From: an uncultured delta proteobacterium
Lineage (GTDB): Bacteria; Desulfobacterota; Desulfobulbia; Desulfobulbales; Desulfocapsaceae
NCBI GenBank assembly: GCA_903901335.1
Contig: CAIUQR010000034.1
Location: 1-64,000, forward strand
DNA: 64,000 nucleotides
Direction of reading: 5' to 3'
Both the position numbers and the translations under genes were made by a program. The notes under the pieces were generated by a model that worked only from the letters and a program-made list of their open reading frames with translations, made no database searches and was not told the origin of the DNA. This document shows, one piece after another, positions 57,900 through 64,000 of this stretch (position 1 is the stretch's first letter; every line of letters starts with the position of its first letter).

Positions 57900-58769
57900 A
57901 TGTCAATTGATCTCCATATTCATTCCGTCTATTCAGACGGGTCACAGACACCGGCCGAAATCGTCGCTCTTGCTGTCAGGAGAAGGCTTACGGCGATTTC
58001 GCTTACGGATCACGACACTATGGCCGGGACGCCCGGGGCTCTGCATGCAGGAGTTGAGCAGGGCATCGAGGTTCTGCCGGGGCTTGAAATCAGTGCAGTC
58101 CACGGCGAGACGTATCTGCATATCCTGGGGTATGGCATGGAGAGGGATGACCCCGGTCTTGTTGCCGGCCTTTCTCGATTGCAGCAGGCCCGTGATGAGC
58201 GCAACGTGAAGATCGTGCAGAAGATCGTGGATCTCGGTTTCCCGATCACACTTACAGAAGTACAGACCGTGTCCAGGCTCGGCCAGACAGGCCGGCCGCA
58301 TATAGCGAAGGTCCTGAAGGCCCATGGCATAGTGAAAAACATACCCGCAGCCTTTGAAAGATTCCTGAAAAAAGGGGCACCCGCCTATGTCTCCAGATTT
58401 GTCTATAATGCGGAGGAGGCCATCGGCATGATCAAGCGGGCAGGAGGGGTCGCTGTCCTTGCTCATCCCATCCAGATTGATCCGACCCTTGAACGTCTGC
58501 CCGGCCTGCTGGCCGAGCTTGCCGTTTTCGGACTTGATGGAATAGAATTGTATTATCCGACCCAATCTTCCAGGGTCCGGAAAAAAATCAAGATGCTGGC
58601 TGAAAGATATCACCTTCTCTCTACCGGCGGAAGTGATTATCATGGAGATGTCCGGCCCGGATCACATCTTGCCGGCGGAAAGAACGTTCATGTCCCGTCA
58701 GACGTGTTGGAGACGATACGGCAACGACTGGCCAAACTAAAAACCACTGCTGAAGAAGACTCCCTATGA
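57900..58769 (+). CDS. PHP-family phosphoesterase
   Basis: A 289-residue polymerase-and-histidinol-phosphatase (PHP) domain protein. The metal motif DLHIHSVYSDGS is at residues 4-15, with SLTDHDTMAGTPGAL, PGLEISAVHGE and STGGSDYHGD completing the trinuclear site. YciV-like members hydrolyse 3',5'-nucleoside bisphosphates and RNA ends. The stop overlaps the start of the response regulator by four bases (ATGA), so the pair is translationally coupled. Confidence 0.9.
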   Translation: MSIDLHIHSVYSDGSQTPAEIVALAVRRRLTAISLTDHDTMAGTPGALHAGVEQGIEVLPGLEISAVHGETYLHILGYGMERDDPGLVAGLSRLQQARDERNVKIVQKIVDLGFPITLTEVQTVSRLGQTGRPHIAKVLKAHGIVKNIPAAFERFLKKGAPAYVSRFVYNAEEAIGMIKRAGGVAVLAHPIQIDPTLERLPGLLAELAVFGLDGIELYYPTQSSRVRKKIKMLAERYHLLSTGGSDYHGDVRPGSHLAGGKNVHVPSDVLETIRQRLAKLKTTAEEDSL

Positions 58770-60160
58770 CGCTACATTCAATCCTTGTTGTTGATGACGA
58801 ACCGAACTATCTGATCGTTCTTTCGGAACTCCTTCGCGATGAAGGGTTTGAGGTCTTTACCGCACCGTCGGGACAGGACGGACTCGGGGTAGTCAAGGAG
58901 GTTGATCTCGATCTGATCATAACCGATATGCAGATGCCGGGCCTTGATGGCCTGCAATTCCTCCAGGAGATCAAAAAGAAGAATGCGGATATCCCGGTAA
59001 TCATCATTACCGCCTTCGCCGAAGTGGAAAAGGCTGTTGTCGCCATGCAGGCCGGGGCCTTCAGTTATCTGGCGAAACCGTTTTCCAATGATGAACTCAT
59101 TGTTAACGTCAATAAGGCCGTCCAGCATTATGCCTTGATCAAGGAAAACACCAGGCTGAGAAAAGAAATTCATACCCGGACGAATTTCAGCGGCATGATC
59201 GGAAAAAATACGCGTATGTTGCAGGTATATGAAATGATCGAAAAAGTGGCGCCGACGCCGGCGTCCGTGTTGATCTCAGGCGAGAGCGGTACCGGTAAGG
59301 AACTGGTGGCCAAGGCCATCCATCTCAACAGCCCGCGAGAGGCGCATCCTTTCATTGCGGTGAATTGTGCGGCTCTGGCCGAAAACCTGTTGGAGAGCGA
59401 GCTGTTCGGACACGAAAAAGGCGCGTTCACCGGGGCGGTCGGGATGCGGAAGGGCAGGTTTGAACTGGCGGACCAGGGGACGATTTTCCTGGATGAGGTC
59501 GGTGAAATTCCTCTTTCGCTCCAATCCAAGTTGTTGAGAGTCTTGCAGGAAAAGAGTTTTGAACGGGTCGGGGGCACCAAGACGCTTGATGTCGATGTCC
59601 GGATTATCAGCGCTTCCAACAAGGATCTGAAGGAAGAGGTCTCCATGGGCCGGTTTCGTGAGGATCTCTTCTATCGCCTGAATGTCATTCATGTCTCCCT
59701 TCCGGCCTTGCGTGAACGGATGGATGACATGCCGCTCTTGGTGAACTTTTTCATCCAGAAATTTTCGGAACGTCTGAATAAGATTAATCTGAGGATCTCT
59801 CAGGATGCGATCCGGCTGTTGATGACCCTGCCGTGGGAGGGAAATATCCGCGAACTGGAAAACACTATCGAGCGGGCCGCGATCCTCTGCGACGATAATT
59901 GTATTCAGCCCACTGATGTTCAGCCCGAATCGATGGATATGGAAAGTCAGGCCTCCTGGAGCCAGGAGATGGATCTGAGTCAACTTATTCCCGATTCGGC
60001 CGGACTGAACGATGTCCTCTATGCAATAGAGGAGAAGATGTTGAAGCGGGCACTGGACGAAACCGGGCATGTGCAATCCAGGGCAGCGGAAAGATTGGGT
60101 ATTACCAAAAGTCTCCTCCAATATAAAATGAAGAAGTACCGGATCAGGAAGAAAAAATAG
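58766..60160 (+). CDS. Sigma-54-dependent response regulator (NtrC family)
   Basis: A 464-residue regulator. Receiver domain residues 1-120 with phospho-acceptor Asp in LIITDMQMPGLDG near residue 54. The AAA+ domain (about 145-375) has Walker A GESGTGKELVAKAIH, GAFTGAV (the sigma-54 contact loop), Walker B GTIFLDEVGEI and the arginine finger region FREDLFYRLNV. The Fis-type helix-turn-helix is at the end (QSRAAERLGITKSLLQYKM). It activates sigma-54 promoters on phosphorylation. Its kinase is not adjacent. ATGA overlap with the PHP gene. Confidence 0.94.
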   Translation: MTLHSILVVDDEPNYLIVLSELLRDEGFEVFTAPSGQDGLGVVKEVDLDLIITDMQMPGLDGLQFLQEIKKKNADIPVIIITAFAEVEKAVVAMQAGAFSYLAKPFSNDELIVNVNKAVQHYALIKENTRLRKEIHTRTNFSGMIGKNTRMLQVYEMIEKVAPTPASVLISGESGTGKELVAKAIHLNSPREAHPFIAVNCAALAENLLESELFGHEKGAFTGAVGMRKGRFELADQGTIFLDEVGEIPLSLQSKLLRVLQEKSFERVGGTKTLDVDVRIISASNKDLKEEVSMGRFREDLFYRLNVIHVSLPALRERMDDMPLLVNFFIQKFSERLNKINLRISQDAIRLLMTLPWEGNIRELENTIERAAILCDDNCIQPTDVQPESMDMESQASWSQEMDLSQLIPDSAGLNDVLYAIEEKMLKRALDETGHVQSRAAERLGITKSLLQYKMKKYRIRKKK

Positions 60161-60171
60161 CAGGACCGTCC

Positions 60172-61038
60172 CTAGCCGATCTCCTGGATACCCCAACGAA
60201 GCTTATTCCTGAGGATGGCAAAATAATCTTTGTGCGGGGAGACGATCAGCTGGAGCGGATGTTCCGCGGCTTTAACTTCGAGGATATCATCCTTATCCAT
60301 ACTCCAGCTGGCTTGGCCGTCGATGATAATATTGGCCTTATCCGTAGAGTCCTGAGCGTCGAATCTGGTGGTGATTGTTTTGTTCGACGGCAGAAGGACG
60401 GGCCTTGAGCTGAGCATGAAGGGACAGATCGGTGTAACTAAGATGGAGGGAAGACCGGGATATACCAGTGGCCCTCCAGCAGACAGGTTGTAGGCCGTAG
60501 AGCCGGTCGGTGTGGAAATGATCAGTCCATCGGCCTTATAGGTAGTGATAAACTCTTCATCTGCCTGTGCCGACAGATGAAGAACCCTGTCGAGAGAATT
60601 TTTATTGATCACAACATCATTAAGGGCATAGCGATAGCCCTGATGCACTCCCTTTTTTATAAGGCAAGCCTTCAGCATCAGACGGTTTTCAACAATGATC
60701 GAGCCTAAGATGATCTTCTCCAGCGCCTCTTCCGCCTCGTTTTCGGTCAGCTCGGTCAGGAAGCCGAGATGTCCTAAATTGATGCCGATGACCGGAATTG
60801 AATAGCGTGCAGCCTCTGCGGCGATATGCAGGAGCGTTCCGTCTCCTCCCAGAATGATCAGGATGTCGATATCCGGCGCGATCCGGTTCAGGCTGACGGA
60901 AATTCCCTGCTGTTCCAGCCATCGTCCCAGCTTATCACCAAAAAAGGAGGCTGGCGGGTCTCCTTTTTTGGTGATGATTCCGGCAATACGGACCGAAAAA
61001 TCAGAGATGGTGCGGAATTGAAGTGAGCTGGCGTCCAT
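60172..61038 (-). CDS. nadK: NAD kinase NadK
   Basis: A 288-residue NAD(+) kinase that makes NADP(+). The nucleotide-binding motif is DILIILGGDGTLLHIAAEAA near residue 58, followed by INLGHLGFLTEL and STPTGSTAYNLSAGGPLVYP, which are the NAD-kinase signatures. The protein begins at an ATG directly after the proC stop (61039), so the two are co-transcribed. It converges on the sigma-54 regulator with an 11-base gap. Confidence 0.95.
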   Translation of the reverse strand: MDASSLQFRTISDFSVRIAGIITKKGDPPASFFGDKLGRWLEQQGISVSLNRIAPDIDILIILGGDGTLLHIAAEAARYSIPVIGINLGHLGFLTELTENEAEEALEKIILGSIIVENRLMLKACLIKKGVHQGYRYALNDVVINKNSLDRVLHLSAQADEEFITTYKADGLIISTPTGSTAYNLSAGGPLVYPGLPSILVTPICPFMLSSRPVLLPSNKTITTRFDAQDSTDKANIIIDGQASWSMDKDDILEVKAAEHPLQLIVSPHKDYFAILRNKLRWGIQEIG

Positions 61039-61857
61039 CTACTGTCTGCCCAGTTCGGTCGCACGGTTGGCTGCTGCCTCGACGGCGTCCATGATAATTC
61101 CGCGGAAGCCGTTTTTTTCAAGGACATGGAGGCCGGCAATGGTGGTGCCGCCCGGAGATGTTACTTTTGCCCGCAGAACGGCGGGGTGTTCTTTGTTCTC
61201 GAGCAGCAGTTTCACTGAGCCAAGCACCGTCTGCACGGCCAGGGTTTCGGCCACGTCCCTGGCAAGGCCGGTCTTCAGTCCGGCGTCGATCAGGGCCTCG
61301 ATGAAGGTGAAAACATAGGCCGGACCGGAGCCGCTGAGTCCCGTTACCGCATCGAGATACCGTTCATCCAGAACAACCGATTTCCCGACCGCATTGAAGA
61401 TGGCTGTTGCCTTTTGCAATTCATCGTCGGTCACTTGAGCGTTGCAGCAGAGTGCCGATGCCCCTTCCAGAACCAGGGCGGGGGTGTTCGGCATGACCCT
61501 GATAATTTTGGCCATTTTGTTGTCCAATAACCGTTCGTAGAAGGCAATTGGCAGACCGGCCGCAATCGTTATGATCAGATGGGTATTTTGAATGTATGGT
61601 TTTGCTGATGTCAGAACATCGGCCATCACCTGGGGTTTAACCGCGAGGAGTACCGTGCTGCAGGTCTGCCAGACAGGGATGGTGGCAGTGCAGGTCTCTA
61701 TGCCATAGGTCGTTTCGAGATAGCTTCTTCTCAGGGCACTCGGCTCAGCCAGGATAAGAGAATGTGCCTGATACAGTCCAGCTTTGAGCAGACCTTTGAC
61801 AAGCGCCTCGCCCATCTGGCCACCGCCGATAAAACCAATTTCTTTTGTCATTGCCAA
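61039..61857 (-). CDS. proC: Pyrroline-5-carboxylate reductase ProC
   Basis: A 272-residue NAD(P)H-dependent enzyme of the last step of proline synthesis. The Rossmann motif is GFIGGGQMGEALVKGLL at residues 8-24, LLAVKPQVMADVL is the second nucleotide contact, and the C-terminal signature SPGGTTIAGLHVLEKNGFRG is clear near residue 235. RVMPNTPAL is the substrate loop. Length and motifs are normal. It abuts nadK, which supplies NADP. Confidence 0.94.
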   Translation of the reverse strand: MAMTKEIGFIGGGQMGEALVKGLLKAGLYQAHSLILAEPSALRRSYLETTYGIETCTATIPVWQTCSTVLLAVKPQVMADVLTSAKPYIQNTHLIITIAAGLPIAFYERLLDNKMAKIIRVMPNTPALVLEGASALCCNAQVTDDELQKATAIFNAVGKSVVLDERYLDAVTGLSGSGPAYVFTFIEALIDAGLKTGLARDVAETLAVQTVLGSVKLLLENKEHPAVLRAKVTSPGGTTIAGLHVLEKNGFRGIIMDAVEAAANRATELGRQ

Positions 61858-62239
61858 ACCTGATGCGTAGTGGATGGAGGTTGTATCTTTTACAGGGAAG
61901 AAAAAATACCGTCCTGCCGGTAAGCCAAACGGATAATTGTCTTTACAGTATCAGTAATGTACCATGAATCCATCCGGCAGTCCATATTACAGATTGTTGA
62001 AATATGATGATAGGGATAGATGTAAAAATGGTTCATCCTTGCGAAAGAGACATTGCCCTGGAAAGGTTCGGATCGGGACAGGCCTTTTACCAAGGATACG
62101 GGATTGTATTTTCACCTCATGGTCTTATTGACATGGAGTGGATAAAAATGCTATAGCTTCTGTCCTGTACGATTTCAGACGTTGAGCGAAGTTTTATCAG
62201 CGGGGTATTAATCAGTATTTCAGCCTACGAATTTCCTTT
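61858..62239. other. Divergent intergenic region proC / glycosyltransferase
   Basis: 382 bases with no credible gene. Besides the promoter at 62128-62157 it shows no hairpin or repeat that I can support. Confidence 0.4.
62128..62157 (+). promoter_or_regulatory. Sigma-70-type promoter of the glycosyltransferase gene
   Basis: TTGACA at 62128-62133, a 17-base spacer and CTATAG (62151-62156; TATAGC with 18 bases) form a near-consensus promoter about 85 bases before the ATG at 62240. Confidence 0.6.
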
Positions 62240-64000
62240 ATGGTCCAGTCCGAAAAATTCATACCTGCTGTTTCGATTGTCATCCCCACCCTGAATGAGG
62301 CCGAGAACATCTATCCGCTTTTAACGCGGATCTTTGAGGTGGCGCAGACCTCCGGGCTGTCGATCGAGGTCGTCATCGTCGATGACAGTTCCACCGACGG
62401 CACCCGGGATCAGGTGCGCGGATGGCAGACCACCCACCCGGTGACCATGGTCTGCCGGGAGACCAAGGATGGCCTGGCCAGCGCGGTGATTGAAGGAGCG
62501 CAGGCAGCCCGAGGGGCAATCGTCGTGGTTATGGATGCCGACCTCAGTCATCCCCCGGAGATCCTGCCTGATCTGATTGGCCCTCTTGTTGCCGGCACCC
62601 ACGATATGGTCATCGGCAGCCGCTATACAAAAGGAGGATCGACACCGGACTGGCCGTTCGGTCGGAAGATGGCCTCCCGCCTGGCCACGGTTCCGGCCAG
62701 GATCCTGACCGACCCGCACGATCCCCTGGCCGGGTTTTTCGCGGTCAGAAGAGACCCTCTCGCCAACCTCGACAAATCGGTCAGCGGCTTCAAGATCGGA
62801 CTTGAGGTTTTAGTTTCGGGGGATGGCAAGCTGCGAATCGCCGAGGTCCCGATCACCTTCTATGACCGCTATAAGGGCAAATCGAAGATGAACAAAGGGA
62901 TTATCTTCGACTATTTCCGGCAATTATTGACGCTTATCGGTGTCAGGCCGGCCCCCTCCTTTATAACCGGCCTCGGGGCTGCTTTGTGTGTGGGCGGCGT
63001 ACTTGATTTCCTTGTCTTTTTCTTTCTATCCCGTCATGGTATTGCCATAGGCTCGGCCCATATCGGCAGCTTTCTTACGGCAAGTATCGCCACGGCCGGT
63101 ATTCATTGTCGCTGGACCTTCCCCGGCCACGATCTGAGATGGCATCATATCGGCGGGTTTCTGGTACTCAGTCTCTTGGTCCTTACGCTGCGCGGCGGCC
63201 TTTTAGGGGATTTGCTGCGGCTCGGGTGCCCGTTCTATCCTGCCATGATTGTGACGATACCGGCCTCAATTGCAGCAACTGCTCTGGGCCTGATGTGTTT
63301 TGTCTTTGCCGGCAGTGGCGGAAAGCCCAGCGCCGATGTGCGCGGGCGGCTCTTCTGTCTCGGAGCGACCCTCTTTTCTCTGATCCTGCGGCTGCTTTAC
63401 CTGGGCCAGCCCGCCCTTCTGGAAGAAGAGGCCTATTACTGGAATTATGCCCATCATCTGGCCATCGGCTATCTGGATCATCCGCCGATGGTGGCTGTTC
63501 TTATCCGCACAGGCACCTGGCTTTTCGGCGATACCGAATTCGGCGTCCGGGTGATGGCTGTCATCTGCTGGCTGATTACGGCGGGTTTTTCCTACGCCCT
63601 GACGCGCTCTTTGTATGGCCGGGCTACCGCTTTCCGGGCCGTCCTCTTACTGTCCATCCTGCCGGTCTTTTTCTCCATCGGTCTGATAATGACTCCGGAT
63701 GCCCCTCTGACCGCCTGCTGGTCCGGGCTCATCTATTTTCTGTACCGGGCTTTGCTGCTTGAAAAACCGAAGGCCTGGCTCGGGGTTGGGATATCTCTCG
63801 GGCTCGGCATGTTCTCCAAATACACCATCGCCCTGCTCGGACCGGCGATTGTGCTCTTTATGCTGATAGATCCCAAAAGCCGGAAATGGCTGCTCAAACC
63901 CGGCCCCTATCTGGCCGTCCTCATTGCACTCTTGATTTTCTCTCCGGTGATTGTCTGGAATATCGAGCACAACTGGGCCTCGTTTATCTTTCAGGGAGAG
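62240..64000 (+). CDS. GT2 polyprenol-phosphate mannosyltransferase-GtrA-GT-C fusion (partial)
   Basis: A reading frame open from ATG 62240 to the right edge (587 codons, no stop in the window). Residues 1-230 are a DPM1-type GT2 glycosyltransferase (SIVIPTLNEAENIYPLL, VIVDDSSTDGT, VVMDADLSHPPEIL with the DxD-like motif). Residues about 235-350 form a GtrA-like membrane unit of four helices. A GT-C part of the ArnT/PMT/GT83 type begins near residue 375, with LLEEEAYYWNYAHHL and GYLDHPPMVAVLIR as its loop 1 motif. It would make a polyprenyl-linked sugar, flip it, and transfer the sugar to an envelope target. All three steps in one chain is unusual. Confidence 0.9.
   Translation, partial: MVQSEKFIPAVSIVIPTLNEAENIYPLLTRIFEVAQTSGLSIEVVIVDDSSTDGTRDQVRGWQTTHPVTMVCRETKDGLASAVIEGAQAARGAIVVVMDADLSHPPEILPDLIGPLVAGTHDMVIGSRYTKGGSTPDWPFGRKMASRLATVPARILTDPHDPLAGFFAVRRDPLANLDKSVSGFKIGLEVLVSGDGKLRIAEVPITFYDRYKGKSKMNKGIIFDYFRQLLTLIGVRPAPSFITGLGAALCVGGVLDFLVFFFLSRHGIAIGSAHIGSFLTASIATAGIHCRWTFPGHDLRWHHIGGFLVLSLLVLTLRGGLLGDLLRLGCPFYPAMIVTIPASIAATALGLMCFVFAGSGGKPSADVRGRLFCLGATLFSLILRLLYLGQPALLEEEAYYWNYAHHLAIGYLDHPPMVAVLIRTGTWLFGDTEFGVRVMAVICWLITAGFSYALTRSLYGRATAFRAVLLLSILPVFFSIGLIMTPDAPLTACWSGLIYFLYRALLLEKPKAWLGVGISLGLGMFSKYTIALLGPAIVLFMLIDPKSRKWLLKPGPYLAVLIALLIFSPVIVWNIEHNWASFIFQGE

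Noticed and set aside
1-64000. CRISPR arrays, tRNA or rRNA genes, prophage
   Set aside because: No regularly spaced direct repeats, no cloverleaf or rRNA-like stretch, and no phage structural or integrase genes were seen on either strand by eye.

Overview
The window reads as chromosome of an anaerobic Desulfobacterota bacterium, most likely a sulfate reducer or sulfur disproportionator of the Desulfobulbales type. This is inferred from gene content, because no rRNA or other placement marker is present. The pointers are selB, a sulfide:quinone-oxidoreductase-like flavoprotein with a DUF1641 partner, a tungsten aldehyde:ferredoxin oxidoreductase with a MoaD-like carrier, XdhC-type cofactor maturation genes, a signal-peptide-bearing CbiK cobaltochelatase, a DVU0298-like HEAT protein and a short-form ThiC. 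I saw no rRNA, tRNA, CRISPR array or prophage.

Layout. 1-1.6 kb: AT-rich accessory edge with the right end of an IS3-family element that has cut the 5' end off a gene, then a membrane protein. 1.6-4.8 kb (minus): aminotransferase, TerB/J-domain membrane protein, ftsY. 5.1-8.7 kb (plus): Mrp/NBP35 ATPase, MBL hydrolase, selB. 8.7-12.8 kb: tilS, a response regulator and HPt pair, mpl and a coupled small protein. 13.3-15.9 kb: LtaS-like sulfatase and an archaeal-type Trm5 methyltransferase. 16-18.3 kb (minus): DUF1641 protein then the SQR-like protein. 18.7-24.8 kb: aspartate/aromatic aminotransferase, LysM-RlpA protein, beta-CASP nuclease, IMPase, CBS protein. 24.1-30 kb: minus-strand xdhC / nucleotidyltransferase-HD / phosphatase operon, and plus-strand unknown protein / W-AOR / MoaD cluster. 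30.4-38.9 kb: thiC, small membrane protein, cNMP-binding protein, HEAT protein, SDR, M16 peptidase, double UspA. 39-43.3 kb: a 1428-residue membrane protein. 43.4-48.2 kb (minus): five-gene cobalamin operon under an adenosylcobalamin riboswitch. 48.4-53.2 kb: PilZ protein, SppA, Crp/Fnr regulator, two lipoproteins. 53.6-64 kb: HEPN-like protein, long sensor without kinase, small exported protein, PHP phosphatase, sigma-54 response regulator, nadK, proC, and a GT2-GtrA-GT-C fusion running off the right edge.

Main result. The SQR-like gene appears to stop at an in-frame TGA (16235-16237), but the same frame continues for 81 codons that encode the expected C-terminus of this family. The TGA sits where related proteins carry cysteine (the 'CFIE' position), and a 6-bp hairpin whose loop has G at position 2, 18 nt downstream, fits the bacterial SECIS rules. 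With selB about 8 kb away, I read it as a selenocysteine-containing SQR (413 residues, Sec332) that an ordinary gene caller would truncate.

The genes fit together as follows. Selenium (selB, Sec-SQR), tungsten/molybdenum (AOR, MoaD, XdhC operon), cobalt (CbiK, BtuFCD-like transporter, precorrin methyltransferase) and thiamine (ThiC) cofactor functions lie within about 42 kb, as expected for a metalloenzyme-rich anaerobe.
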